Positions 12,053 through 23,840 of a DNA stretch of 64,000 nucleotides are shown one piece after another. Origin of the DNA: Benincasa hispida (lineage: Eukaryota > Streptophyta > Magnoliopsida > Cucurbitales > Cucurbitaceae); the NCBI RefSeq assembly GCF_009727055.1, contig NC_052354.1, positions 40,668,219 through 40,732,218 of the forward strand. The letters run 5' to 3'. A program made the position numbers and the translations under genes. A model generated the notes under the pieces. It had not been told where the DNA came from and ran no database searches. It saw nothing but the letters and a program-made list of their open reading frames with translations. Positions within the stretch are counted from its first letter, which is position 1. Each line of letters starts with the position of its first letter.

Positions 12053-13100
12053 TTATTTTGACTTACCCAAGTCAAGGGAGGTTTTCTCGCATTGGAAATC
12101 TCCTCCATGATACATCTTTAATCTTTGCCCATTTACTTTAAACGTGTTGGTCCCATCTTCGTTGGTCAATTCCACCGTTCCATGTGGGAATACTTCTTTA
12201 ATTATGAAAGGTCCGGACCAACGTGACTTCAATTTTTCGGGAAAGAGACGCGGCCTAGAGTTGAACAATAATACCCTTTGACCTGCCTTGAGGTTTTTCT
12301 CATAAAGACGTTTATCATGCCATCGCTTGGTGCATTCTTTGTAAATTTTAGAATTCTCATACGCCTGTAATCTCCACTTGTCCAACTCTAGTAGTTGATG
12401 TTTTCTCTCTTCTTCTGCTGCCTTAAGATCAAAGTTAAGTTTCTTAATTGCCCACATCGTCTTATATTCCAGTTCCAACGGTAGATGGCAAGCCTTTCCA
12501 AATACCATTGCATATGGTGACATGCCTATGGGTATCTTATAAGTAGTCTGATATGCCCACAAAGCATCGTCTAGTTTAATGGCCCAATCCTTCCGCGATG
12601 GATTCACCATCTTCTCTAAAATTTACTTGATTTCTCTGTTAGAGACCTCTACTTGTCTGTTTGTTTGGGGGTGATATGCGGTGGCGATCTTATGATGGAT
12701 ATTATATTTGATCAACAGTTTGCTAACAATGTGATTCATTAAGTGGGCCCCTTCGTCACTTATTAAGCCACGTGGGGTGCCAAAACGAGTGAAGATGTTT
12801 CTCTCCAAGAACTTAGAGACTATTGCCGTATCGTTTGCAATGCATGAAATAGCTTCAATCCATTTAGAAACATAGTCGACAGCTAATAGAATGTATTTAT
12901 GACCATTTGATGATGGAAATGGTCCCATGAAATCTATACCTCAGACGTCGAATAGCTCCACCTCCAATATGATGTTCATTGGCATTGCATTTTTTTCTAA
13001 CATGCTTCCAGTGCGTTGGCACTTATCGCATTTCATGAAGTATTCTCGTGGTTCCTTAAACAGAGTGGGCCAGTAATACCCACATTGCAAAACTTTTGCT
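12053..13100 (-). pseudogene. Athila integrase
   Basis: 12623-12928 holds the catalytic core: D in [10 protein letters not shown] in ISDEGAHL and E in RQVEVSNRE, with 35 residues between the last two, so the D,D35E triad is intact. 12053-12610 is the C-terminal part with [17 protein letters not shown], typical of gypsy integrases. The two parts share one frame and are separated by a single in-frame stop at 12623-12625. The N-terminal zinc-finger part (12930-13100) is in other frames. The enzyme would insert the DNA copy in the genome; this copy is broken. Confidence 0.83.
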
Positions 13101-13200
13101 ATTGTGCGCTATCCACCAAAATGCCCTCCATAGGGTGATTCATGACATTGAAACAGTATGCAATGGAAAGCAGTCTCTGGAACACAGTCTCAATACTTGT

Positions 13201-13596
13201 TTAAGGTCCCCTTTTGTAGAGATTTGGATCGTCCCAGTAGTAAAATTTGCATTCATAAATGAGTTGCTTCTTTTGATGGGATGTGTAGTTTTTAAGGAAT
13301 TGTTTGCAGACCAAGAAGTTGACAATATCTGCATACCAGGGTAGTTCTTCAATCTTAAGCAACTGCTCATAAGGAAATGAGGCGTTCACCTCCGACTGGA
13401 TGCGATCCACTTCAGGATTCTCTAACCACGATAAATGGTCAGCGGCCTGGTTCTCTGTTCCCTTTCGGTCGATTATTTTCATATTAAATTCTTGGAGTAA
13501 GAGAACCCATCGGATTAGTCTAGGCTTCGCATCTTTTTTGGTCATCAAATATCTTATTGCCGAGTGGTCTGTGTGGACTATAACTTTTGATCCCAA
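13201..13596 (-). pseudogene. Athila RNase H and pre-integrase segment
   Basis: The minus-strand frame carries KVIVHTDHSAIRYL, KPRLIRWVLLLQEF and ADHLSWLENP, the conserved end of gypsy RNase H, followed by the linker to integrase. The reading frame is cut off from RT by stops around 13600-13770. Confidence 0.82.
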
Positions 13597-13773
13597 TAAG
13601 TAAGGTCTGAATTTTTCAATCGCAAAAATTACTGCTAAAAGTTCGTTCTTAATGGGTGGTGTAATTCGCCTACGTGGAGTTTAATGTTCTGCTAGCATAT
13701 GCAACGGGGTGTAACATTATCTTTACTTTTTGTGCCAAGATTGCCCTCATCACATATCCACTAGTATCGCACA

Positions 13774-14709
13774 TCAGCTCAATGGCTTTGCCCAATTGTG
13801 TGTGATTAGAATTGGCACTGTATTCAAAGCGTCCTTTAGTGTTTTGAATGCAGTGAGATAGTGTGGATCAAAATAAAACGGTCTATCAGCTTCTAACAAC
13901 ACATTCAGCGGTCGAGCGATTTTGGAGAAGTCCTTCACAAACCTTCTGTAACACCCCCCGTATCCTAAGAAACTCCTCAAAGCTTTCACATTTGCTGGAG
14001 GTGGAAGTTTTTCTATGGCTTCAATTTTTGTTTTATCCACCTCTAGCCCATTCTTTGAAACCTTTTGCCTGAGCGCAATTCTTTCTTTGACCATAAAATG
14101 GCACTTTTCCCAATTAAGCACCAGATTAGTTTCTTCATATTTTTTCAGTATTCTCTCCAAGTTTTGCAGACAGATTTCATATGTTTGCCCATAGACTGAG
14201 AAATCATCCATAAAGATTTCAACTGAGTCTTCAAGGTACTCGAAGAAGATTGCCATCATACACCTTTGAAACGTACTGGGCACATTGTATAGTCCAAAAG
14301 GCATGCGAGAAAGGCGAACGTTCCATATGGACATGTGAATATGGTCTTTTCTTGATCCTCTGGTGTGATCATAATGTGGTTATAGCCTGCATACCCATCA
14401 GGGAAGCAGAAATAGTCATTCCCTGCTAACCAGTCGAGAATTTAATCAATGAAAGGTAAAGGGAAATGATCTTTCTTTGTCGCTGCGTTGAGTTTCCTAT
14501 AGTCTATACAAATCCGCCAACCCGTGACGGTCCTCATGGGATCAACTCGTTGTTTGCATTAGGAACTACTGTCATCCCACCCTTTTTGGGAACACACTGC
14601 ACGGGGCTGTCCCACGTGCTTGATGATTTCTTTTAACAACCTCTTTCATCACAAGGTTCAGTCTGTGTTGAGGTTTTATCGAGCCTTTCTAGTTTTCTTC
14701 AAGCCTAAT
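13774..14709 (-). pseudogene. Athila reverse transcriptase
   Basis: 13774-14334 contains MPFGLYNVPSTFQRCMM, the catalytic FMDDFSVYG, NLVLNWEKCHFMV and RSFLGYGGCYRRF, all standard Athila RT blocks. The upstream part, around 14335-14440, encodes GYAGYNHI in another frame, so at least one indel lies near 14300. Further stops break 14440-14700. Expected role: RNA-templated DNA synthesis in the element's particle. Confidence 0.85.
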
Positions 14710-15674
14710 TCAACGCATGCAATACGTCGAGCTAATACCTCTGATGTCTGCGAGCGTCCATCCGATTGCTCTAATATATCTCTTTAGAACACTAAGCAGC
14801 GCAGTTTCTTTTTCTTCAGGTAATGCAGAGGATACGATGACTGGTAAGGTTTCATTTTGGCTGAGAAATACGTACTTCAAGTGGATTGGTAGAGTTTTTA
14901 GTTCCAGTGTAGGTGGCTGCTCTAAAGAGGGCTTCTGTGCTTTTCTTTCTTCTTCCAAATTCAGCATTTCTTCATTCTTCAATATCTCTGTTATCACATG
15001 GCAACTCTATGGATGCTGCCGCATCCTCTCTTTCTTCATTTTCTTCCTCGAAATCCCAATCTTCAACGCAAGTGTGTTCATCATCAGAGTCTGATGAGCC
15101 TTCCTCATCTAGGAACTTCATTGCCTTGATAATATTGAACCTGAGTTTCTTTCCGTTGATGCTCATTGTGATTTCTCCCTTGTGCACATCTATTTGAGCA
15201 CGACCAGTAGACAAGAATGGTCGTCCCAATATCATTGGAACATCTTTATCTACCTCATAATCTAGGATAATGAAGTCTGCAGGTAGAATGAATCTGTCTA
15301 TTGTTACCAAGACATCCTTTAATTTCCCTTCAGGGTGCACCAAGGGCCTATCTATGAGTTGGAGAGTCACCGTTGTGGGAGTTACCAATGAAGATTGAAA
15401 GGGGCATTAAGTTTATGCTTTTCCGAAGATCAAATAATGCTTTAGCAATGTAGATCCCTCCTATTGAGCAAGGTATTGTGAAATTGTCGGGGTTATGCAT
15501 ATTTGGTGGGATTATAGTATTGGATTCTTGTGTCAATGCCACCGTTGTGAATCTTCCGTGCCTCTCTTCTTCGAGACAATGTCCTTCAAAAATTTGGCAT
15601 ACACCGGCATCTCCTCTATCGCTTCTATGAATGGAATATTGATGTGCAATTGTTTCAATATTTCCAGGAAGCAA
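14710..15674 (-). pseudogene. Athila protease and linker
   Basis: 15348-15674 has the first half of a retropepsin-like domain (FTIPCSIGG, then ALFDLRKSINLMPLSIF). The usual D-L/T-G-A-S active site reads DLRKS, so it is mutated. 14972-15388, in another frame, holds the second half (DRPLVHPEGKLKDVLV, FIILDYEVDKDVPMILGRPF). 14710-14997 is the linker to RT. A frameshift near 15370 separates the halves. Confidence 0.8.
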
Positions 15675-15996
15675 TGATATTGACCTTCATCGTTTTGTTT
15701 CTTTTTCAATCTTTGAGGAAATTGAGGTAGATGTACTTTCAATGTTTCATGGTCTGGAGGCTTAGAGGTGATCACATCTCTGGTTCCATAATCTTGGACT
15801 CCTTTGACTCAGTTTACGATAGATGTTTCTTTGATTCAATCGTAGGTTGCTCCTTTGACTCGGTCTTACTAGGCTCTTTCCTGACTTCTATCGTCGCCTT
15901 TCCACTTCTTAGGGTGACTGCTTGGCAGGGAAACTCAGTTGAGCTAGGCAATGTCCCTTGAGGTCTGTTCTTTAGCTCTCCTGCAATGTGTCTTAT

Positions 15997-17207
15997 TTAA
16001 ATTTCCAAATTGCGAATGGATGTAGCTTGGTTTTGAAGGACTATTTCATTCTTTTCGATGTATTGCTTCAACAAGTTTTCCAGGGATGATGAGGATGGTG
16101 TTTGAGAGCTGCTAGCTTGTCGTTGCTGTTGTCCATTAGTTCTATGGAAAAACCCTGGTGGTCCCTCTTTCTGAGCCATAGGCTAACTGCCTTGTTGTTG
16201 GTTGTTCTTCCAAAAAAAATTAGGGTGATTTCGCCACCTGGGTTATAAGTGTTTGAAAACGAAATGTTTTTGACAAAGTAACTGATTGAGGATTACGTGG
16301 ACATTCCTCAAAAGAATATGATTCTTCACATACAACACAGCTGGTGCTTGTTTGCTCTATCGCATTGACTTGCCCATTTCGAGTTCCTGGATTGTTTATT
16401 GCGATGCCTTGCAACAAATTTATCATCGCATTCATCTGATTCTGTAATGATGCGACGGCACCATTACTTGCATTACCTTCTCTAGGCTTTGTTCTTTAAT
16501 CGCTTTCTTGCCAATCTTCGTAGTTTTTCAAGATGCGATCAAGAATGTTCTTTGCTTCATCATATGTTTTGTACAGCAGACCTCCTGCTGCTATTGCATT
16601 AGCAGCTGTCTGCGATGAAGAATAAAGTCCATGATAGAAAATCTCCATTTGGAGGCAATCCAGCAATCCAATGTGTGGGCAGTCGCGTACTAGTCTCTTG
16701 AATCTCGCCCATGCGTCACTAAGCGATTCATCTTCTTCTTGTTCAAAATTGGTGATCAATTTCCTCCTTCTGGCCTTCTCTGTAGGAGGGAAATACTTCT
16801 TCATAAACTTCTCCACAACTTGCTCCTATGAAGTTATCTTTCCTAGTTGGAGAGAGTAAGCCCATTTTCTTGCTTTATTGCATAGTGAAAATGGAAATAA
16901 CGTGAGTCGAACCTCTTATGGGGAAATATTAAGGAACACAAAAGTGTTGCAGATTTCAATGAAGCTTCGTAAATGAGCGTGCGGATCTTCACCACGCCAT
17001 CCTCCAAACTGTCCTGCTGTTTATATCATTTGTAACATTACTGGCTTTATCTCGAACCAATGCTGGTCTCATGATTCCTAGGGAGAAATCAGACAAGTTT
17101 GGTGACGCATAGTCTCGGATAGGTCTATTGCGATCATTTTCCAGTAGGATAGGATTTTCCATCATGTTGTTTTCATTTGCTACTCGTTCTTCACATTGTT
17201 CAGCCAT
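15997..17207 (-). pseudogene. Athila gag relic
   Basis: Starts at an ATG at 17207 (MAEQCEERVANEN). 16496-16816 is the capsid core (DAWARFKRLVRDCPHIG, QMEIFYHGL), typical of Athila gag. 16220-16435 holds a damaged zinc knuckle (CVVCEESYSFEECP). Frames change and stops occur between the blocks. Gag would build the virus-like particle; this copy cannot. Confidence 0.8.
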
Positions 17208-17418
17208 TCTGTGAACTCTTCCTTGTCGTTTATGTTTGTTTCTCTATCTTTTGCGAAAAGTTCTTCCGATCTCTGGGTCGTATTTGAGCTCAGGAGTATG
17301 TCCTTCCCTCATGCAACGCTTGTTTCTTCCTTCACAGATGGAATGGCAATTCAATAAAGGTCGAAAGCTGTAAAGATCAAAGAGGTTTGATGTTAGCATA
17401 ATCTATACCATAATCCTC

Positions 17419-17434
17419 GACAATGGCGCCAAAA
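17419..17434 (-). other. Athila primer binding site (tRNA-Asp type)
   Basis: Read on the minus strand just after the 5' LTR: TGGCGCCATTGTCGAGGA. It matches the complement of a plant tRNA-Asp 3' end apart from G-to-A changes, as usual for Athila. Confidence 0.7.
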
Positions 17435-17437
17435 TCT

Positions 17438-18862
17438 TGATGTATTAGTTTATCATGGAATGATGTGTGGCTATGATGATCATACAAGTTTTCCTAACAA
17501 AGCCCAAGTATAAGCCTTCTTAGGGTCCTGGTAAGTCCAAGGTCGAACACAGGGATTACTAAATAAATATGTGACGGACTCTCTAATTCTATTGCGGTGG
17601 TGATAAAGAAGTAGATGGTGATTTAATTTAGATTTTCTAATGCGATGGAATTAAACGTGGAGTGATGAAAGGGTGGTGTTGTAACAAGTATGCGATGAAG
17701 GGGTTGAGAAAAGATTTAGCTAACATTTCTTAAGATTTTGTACAAGTCCTGCGATCATGTTGTACACAAATATTAAGCACTACATTTCTCAATGCATAAT
17801 GCCACATTTCCTATTTCTATGATGCATGCGATGTGTATGGAATGTAGCAGATAGAACTTATTTCTAAGTCTCTACTCATGCTTATGCAATCTATTCTGAC
17901 TCTCAAGCCTAGATTCTGTCTTTAGACTACTCATTCAAGCACTCCAAATGATGAATGACGTATACATAAGACAAGATGATCGCATGAAATGCATAGCTTA
18001 AGTCATGCTAGCTAGTACTTCTCAACCCATTCACAATTTTAGTTACTCATGCATGGTGTGGAGAGACTTAACATGAATTTAAATGAAGTTTCCATTTTTG
18101 CAAATAAAGTGTTGAGTACAAAACAATAAATTGAGTGAGAAATATCAAGCCAGGTAAGCAATGTCTTGCTTCCCATGGCTTTTTTACACTGCTCTTATCA
18201 CTTCAACTCTTTTCCGATTTGTAGAATCTTGCTCTCTCAAGAGTTGGATGTCTCTTCTTCGGGCTATTTTTCGGCAGTCTCTTGACCTCTCCGAAAATTA
18301 ATTTCTTTTCAAGAATTCCCTTTCCTCAGCTTTGCCTCGTCTCCTCGCACTCTCCTTCTAGTTTGGTAACATTGGGTCTTTATATATTTCAAGGTGAAGT
18401 AGTTCTTCTCACTAATGATTGCATGGATGGGTAGCATTAATTTTCATACTCTATTTCGTTGTCCGAAAATCACCAAAAGTTCAATGTATTTGCAACGGTA
18501 TGGTCTCTAATGGCCGTCAACTATATTTTGGAATTGACCGTTATCAGCTTTATATCCCATCATATTTTATTATGTTGTCGCATTTATGTAAGGTCTTTAT
18601 GTGGTCGTTTATGAGGTACTTCTTGCGATCGAAAACTCAAATGTGCCATCGCATTGTATTCTTGGATCGCTATTTTAGACGCACCATCGCATTGTACCTG
18701 CACAAAATAACGCAGTTTAACTGATTTTATGCTATCAGCGTTAACGATCACAATTTCTTTTAGTTTGGCGCATTCAATCATAATATTGCCTATTTTACCA
18801 TCGCTTTCTCCTTTTGTTTTAATAATTTGAGCTTTAATAACTTATATTTCTACTAGTTATCA
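17438..18862 (-). mobile_element. Athila 5' LTR, full length
   Basis: 1425 bases between the primer site and the CACCT flank. On the minus strand it begins TGATAACTAG and ends ATACATCA. It contains many GCGATG/GCGATCA words. The other LTR copy retains only the half nearest the internal end. Confidence 0.8.
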
Positions 18863-20065
18863 CACCTCTGCTTAATGCTTTGCCACACTAAAACTTTTCC
18901 GTTAAGAGTAAAGACTGACCCTGATATGGACTTGCGAGAGTCCTTATCAATCTGAAAGTCGGAATCTGTGTATCCGGTAAGGATCAAATCCCTAAAACCA
19001 TACACGAGTATGTAATCCCTTGTTCTCCGAAGATACTTGAGGATGTTCTTCACTACGGTCCAGTGACCCTGCCCTGGGTTAGACTGATACCTACTGACTA
19101 TGCCCATTAGCATAGCAGATGTCTGGATGAGTACAGAGCATCGCATTCATCAAACTACCAACGGCAGACGCAATATAGAACCTGTCTCATCTCCTCAACC
19201 TCTTGAGGCGTCTTAGGACACATGTCCTTAGACAAAGTGACTTCATACCTGAACGGTAGTAGGCCCCTCTAGGAGTCCTGCATTAAGTACTTGAGCAATA
19301 TCTTGTCAATATACGATGCTTGAGACAGTGTTAACACTTTATTCTTATGATCCCGAAAGATCTGTATACCTAGAACAAACTGAGCCTCTCCCAAATCTTC
19401 ATTTGGAATTGGGTCGCTAGCCAGTTCTTAACTGCAGTCAGTAGACCTACATCATTCTCAATGAGTAGGATATCGTCTACTTACAACACTAAGAAGACTA
19501 CTGAAGCGTTGATGATTTTCTTGTATACACAAGGTTCATCAACATTTTGGTCAAAGCCATACAACTTGATCATAGTACCAAACCGTATGTTCCAAGATCG
19601 AGATGCCTATTTCAGTCCATAAATGGACCAATTCAGTTTGCAAACCTTTTTCTTTAACCTTGGGCTATGAATCCCTCGGGTTGCACCACGTAAATGGTCT
19701 CCTCAAGATTGTTATTCAGAAAGGATGTTTGACGTCTATTTGCCAGATCTCATAATTATAATAAGCTGCAATGGACAGGAGGATGCGGATCGACTTTAAC
19801 ATGGCAACAGGCGAGAAATTCTCCTCGTAGTCGACTCTCTATACCTGGATATAACCCTTTGCCACAAGTCGAGCCTTGAAGGTCTCTACCTTCCCATTAG
19901 CATCTCATTTATGCTTGTAGATCCATTTACAATCTATAGGTCGAACCCCATCAGGTTGATCTACAAGATCTCATATTGAGTTGAAGTACATCGACTCCAT
20001 CTCGAGATCCATGACATTGACCCATTCATCCCAGTCAACATCCTTCATTGCCTTCCGATAAGACA
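18863..20065 (-). pseudogene. Copia pol relic 1, reverse transcriptase part
   Basis: 18853-19146 encodes HWTVVKNILKYLRRT, LILTGYTDSDFQ and DSRKSISGSVFTLNG (late RT to RNase H), matching pol relic 2 at 4021-4389. Further upstream, around 19380-20040, is decayed RT text with frame changes; the equivalent of the RT start lies around 19930-20040. At 20066 it joins LTR B directly, so the primer site, gag, protease and integrase were deleted. Confidence 0.78.
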
Positions 20066-20805
20066 ACGATTATAGTCCAACTTATAAATCAAAACCCTCT
20101 CTTCCAAGAGAAGATGGGGCCCTGTTGTTCAAGACAAGGCATCAGCGCTTAAGAGAATAACCCATCTGCTAGCTCTAAATCGAGTAGGAGTCAATTCCAT
20201 ATTGCAAGGTTATGTCCCTAGCTATCTATCCGGTCTTATCCCCAAAATAGGAGGCTTATTAGGCAGTGTTGTTGGACTACTCTTACCTATGCAGATCAAA
20301 GGATAATCCCAAATAAACAGAAGTTCATAGTTAGCTCAGGATTAAGATCAAGTTACCCTTGGTCATTCAGTTTGAGATAGTCAGTTTTAACAGTAAACGG
20401 TTGTTATAAAGAAAAGTGATTATTTCGAGGTCCGGTCTTATGTAAACTCATTGCATAGGATGCCCCCACCTACATGTCTCTACATGAATAAGTTTTGGAT
20501 CATATCATTTGTATCAATATTTAAAATGAGTTGCATCCAATAGTATCACCAAGACGAGGTAAGGTACCCAATCTCATCCGTATACTTATAGACCATTTAG
20601 GTTACATACTAAAACTTGATTCATTTTTATATCACCACATAAAGTTAAAGTACTCATGTTATAGCCATGGATTCGTTTATTGGATTTTCATAGAAGGATA
20701 CAATATCAATAGTGATTTATGGAATGAAAACTCAACAATTTTTTTTATTGAAAATAGAATATGTTAACAAGATTCATGAACTGCGAGTTTAGACCATTCC
20801 CAACA
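20066..20805 (-). mobile_element. 5' LTR of element B, first 740 bases only
   Basis: Matches 2555-3573 without the foldback insertion. Ends CCCAACA at 20805, next to the ATAGT duplication. Fused at 20066 to the middle of copia pol, which marks a deletion. Confidence 0.75.
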
Positions 20806-21543
20806 ATAGTAATAGAATCATATTAAAACTATTGGTTAATATTAATGCGCATTAGATGCACATTAAAACTATAGGTAGTATGAGAGAAAACATAATTGCA
20901 TATGATTTAATTATAAGGTATATATGATATTTAATTTAATGATTAATTAATTAGAGAATTAATTAATTATCTAATTTTATTAAATTTTATTAAATTTTTT
21001 TAATTAAATTAGTTGAATTAAAACTATAGGTTATGAGAGGTGGATGTATTAGAATATGATTCTAATGCATATTTAATAAATATGATATATTTAATTATTA
21101 TTAATTATTTGATTTATTTTAATAAATTAAATTTAATTTTTAAACTAAATGAATTTATTGTTATTTAATTAAATATATTTTATTTTATTTTATTTATTGG
21201 TTGAATAAAATTTAAATCAATTTGTTGTAAAAGTGATACGCAGAATTTTCTCTCTGGGCTTCTGGCTTTCTGGGATTTTTTTCTCTATAGAAAATTCCCT
21301 CCAAGGATCTTACCTCCTTCTACCTCACTAACTCAAAGAGAATATTGATGAAACCATTTTGGTGGTGTTCACTTGATTTATAGCAAAAGAGTCAAGATCA
21401 TAGATCCAAAAATTGGTAAATCACTCTAGAGTCGTCAACGAAAGTAAGGGATTCTAAATTTTATTTTCTCTGTTAATTTGTTATTAAAATCTGAAAAATG
21501 GTCTGGATTTGTTTTCCACTACACTTGGGATTTCATCCCAACA

Positions 21544-21778
21544 GGTTTATCTTAGTTCGACTAAGATTAGAGTATGAGTTTCCTAATCTTATATGAGCTA
21601 GGCTATCTCTCAAGCCAAATGGGCCAGGGCATGCATTTAGCATGTCATGTTCATCAAACTCCGAGCCTCAACCTTAGCCTCATTTTTGGCCCAGGCCAAC
21701 TAGTCCAACATCCTAGCAAGGCACGTTAGGGTTTTATCCCTTAAGGCCTAGCTGTGCTAGGTCTTTGGCCATTGGGCT
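21544..21778 (-). mobile_element. 3' LTR of element X, second piece
   Basis: Aligns with 26489-26730 (TATCTTAGT, GAGTTTCCTAATC, GTCTTTGGCCATTGGGCT). Cut at 21778 by solo LTR A2. Confidence 0.72.
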
Positions 21779-23690
21779 TGAAGGGGGGACCGGATCCCGC
21801 GGCGGAAGCGTTTTGTTAAAATCCTTTGCATCCCACAATTTGATTTTTACATAAACATAACCATTGAATTAAAATAGAATATAAACATGAAAATTAGCAT
21901 GCTTTTAAGGAAAGGATTAGAACGATTCTTACCTTTGTAGATTCCCAAGTGCCACAAACAATCATCTCCAAGGTTCCAACGAACGTATCTCCAAACGATC
22001 TTGATCACAAAAAACTTCTTGAGCAATCTTGAACACTACCACAAGAGTAATCTTATTATTCTCTTAGGATTCTAATAGAGGATAGGTGGTATTCAATTAT
22101 TAGGAGAGGGGGAGGAGAATAGGGTCTTGGAGAGTAGAGAGGCTCAGAGAAAATTCTGCACAATAACACTAGGGTGTTGTGTATTGTCAAAGTTTCTCTA
22201 CAATGAAACTATATGAGAATGTGTGTTTGCAAAGGACCAAAGGTTGGTCTCTATATAGAGAAGAGTCAAGTCTCTTTCCTAATATATTTTCCTTTTCTAT
22301 AATTAATTAAATAACATTTTCTAATTAATTAGCCCATTAAATTAAATAACACTTATTTAATCAATTAGCCTAATTAAATAATATTTATTTGATTTGTACA
22401 ATTAAATAGAACTTATATAATTTAATTTGCACAATAATTAACTAACTATTTATACATTAAACCCAATTTAATGTATATGTTTAATTATCATATACATCCC
22501 ATGTATATATGCAAAACCTCTCTATTAATTAATTTGAATCTTATTCAAATATTACTTTCCAATTTAATTATAGATCACATCCATAATTAATTATATATTA
22601 ATCACATTAATATACAGTTTCCTCAATTAATTTGAACGATTCAAATTATCCCTCTGAAGTATCCTCTAGTGAGCTAACGAGGGGACCTGGTGGATCTATA
22701 CATCAGAAGCTACAACAATATGAGATTAATTGGTTAAACTCATTAATCAAATTAATCAATATTCGTTAACTATGGGTACACTTCACTAAAGAACACAGCT
22801 ACACTCTTCTCACTACAAATATATTTCTGTGTCCATGAATATAGACCAATACCAGCAAGTTAGTCCTTCACGAGTGTTTGTAACTCCAATTAGGTCAAAT
22901 TACCATTTTACCTATGGATTACCTCTGACTCCTTAAATATCAGTGCTCTTCTAATGAACAACTTATTTATGGTTCAAGCAATAAACAGAAACTCTTCTCA
23001 AGCCAACGAGAAGGTAAGACCCTTTGTTTAAGTCCGAGAGACACCACTTAAGGGAACACCCATCTACTTACCCTTAAGACAGGAATGAGTAAATTTCATC
23101 TTGTATTATTATGTTCCCAGCTCCCCACTCGGTCTTGTCCTCAAAATGGTAGACATATTGGATTGACAATCTGGCTACCTTTACCCATACAAATCAAAGG
23201 ACAATCCCTAGTGAATATGAGGAGTTCATAATATACTCAGGATTAAGACTAAGTCGTCTAGGTCATCCTAATGAAATAGGAACCTAACTAGTCGACGGTG
23301 TAACATCTAGTGGTTACTATTTTGTGATCCAATCTTATGCAAAATCATTGTATAAAATACCCTCACTCGCGTGTCACATATACGAACTCGTTGGATCATT
23401 ACATTTATATCAAATATAAAGTAGATCGTATCCATAATGTTACTAGGATAAAGTACCCAGCCTTATCCCTATACTATAAACTCTTTAAACTGTATCTTGA
23501 ACATTGATCCCTGTATGTCTCCACATACAGTTCAAGACTCATAAGATGGCTTTGGATGTTAGTTTATTGGATTTAGAGTTATTAAGACAAAATAGACAAC
23601 AATACAAACAATAACATTTATAACTCTTTATTGATGACGGTTAATTAATAACATTTACTATCTACGAGTTTTAGAGCATAAAACCCAACA
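21779..23690 (-). mobile_element. Solo LTR A2
   Basis: 1912 bases; on the minus strand it starts TGTTGGGTTTTATGC and ends CCCTTCA. Flanks are GGGCT (21774-21778) and GAGCT (23691-23695), a 5-base duplication with one change. The host reads TTGGGCTAACATAAGAG at the matching place in 26723-26745, so the empty site is visible. No internal region is present. It is the reverse-oriented relative of LTR A1. Confidence 0.85.
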
Positions 23691-23825
23691 GAGCTAACAT
23701 AAGAGGCTCGGCCTCAGTTGAGGTTGACGCCAACCAAGCCCAGTTTATCCTTTGATCTAACCCTTCAGACTTCTCTTACTTTCCATTGACCATTTTACCC
23801 TTAATTCAAGAATTTACCCATAACA
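23691..23825 (-). mobile_element. 3' LTR of element X, start piece
   Basis: Aligns with 26731-26857 (CTAACATAAGAG ... ACCCATAACA). Read on the minus strand, this is the LTR start, TGTTATGGG. Confidence 0.72.
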
Positions 23826-23840
23826 TTATCCCTCACTACC
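23826..23840 (-). other. Polypurine tract of element X
   Basis: The minus strand reads GGTAGTGAGGGATAA directly before the LTR start at 23825. Confidence 0.5.

Larger units (their letters stand above)
10445..18862 (-). mobile_element. Athila-type Ty3/gypsy retrotransposon, nearly complete, nested in copia pol
   Basis: Ends TG...CA. Flanks are CACCC (10440-10444) and CACCT (18863-18867), a 5-base duplication with one change; across it the host copia RNase H reading continues. Minus-strand order: 5' LTR 18862-17438, primer site complementary to tRNA-Asp (about 17419-17434), gag, protease, RT, RNase H, integrase, then a spacer and a shortened 3' LTR. The gag text, the FMDDFSVYG RT motif and the tRNA-Asp primer site are typical of Athila. 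Every domain carries frameshifts or stops. The two LTRs look roughly 93 percent identical by eye over their shared 690 bases. Confidence 0.85.
1385..20805 (-). mobile_element. Element B: Ty1/copia composite, minus strand, nested
   Basis: Bounded by a perfect 5-base duplication, ATAGT, at 1380-1384 and 20806-20810. This sits inside LTR A1, whose sequence is continuous outside it. Order on the minus strand from the right: partial 5' LTR (20066-20805), pol piece 1 (20065-18863, then 10444-10158), opposed LTR-C copies (10157-6480), pol piece 2 (6479-3718), purine tract (3588-3574), 3' LTR (3573-1385). The Athila element 10445-18862 interrupts pol piece 1. gag and protease are missing and RT-RNase H is present twice, so this is a rearranged composite and cannot move on its own. 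Confidence 0.72.
150..21543 (+). mobile_element. LTR A1 (solo LTR), split by composite element B
   Basis: The two halves are 150-1384 and 20806-21543, about 1970 bases in all. The start reads TATTGGGTTTTATGCCC, which is the TGTTGGG start of LTR A2 with one change. The end reads CATCCCAACA. Flanks are GATTT (145-149) and GGTTT (21544-21548), a 5-base target duplication with one mismatch. The host LTR of element X is continuous on either side. No internal region of this family is present, so it behaves as a solo LTR. The first 1.2 kb match LTR A2 in reverse; the 3' part has diverged. Confidence 0.75.

Noticed and set aside
8109..20065. A single intact copia element with LTR C ends
   Set aside because: The plus-strand LTR C and the minus-strand pol are in opposite orientation, no primer site follows the LTR, and RT-RNase H occurs twice; only a composite fits.
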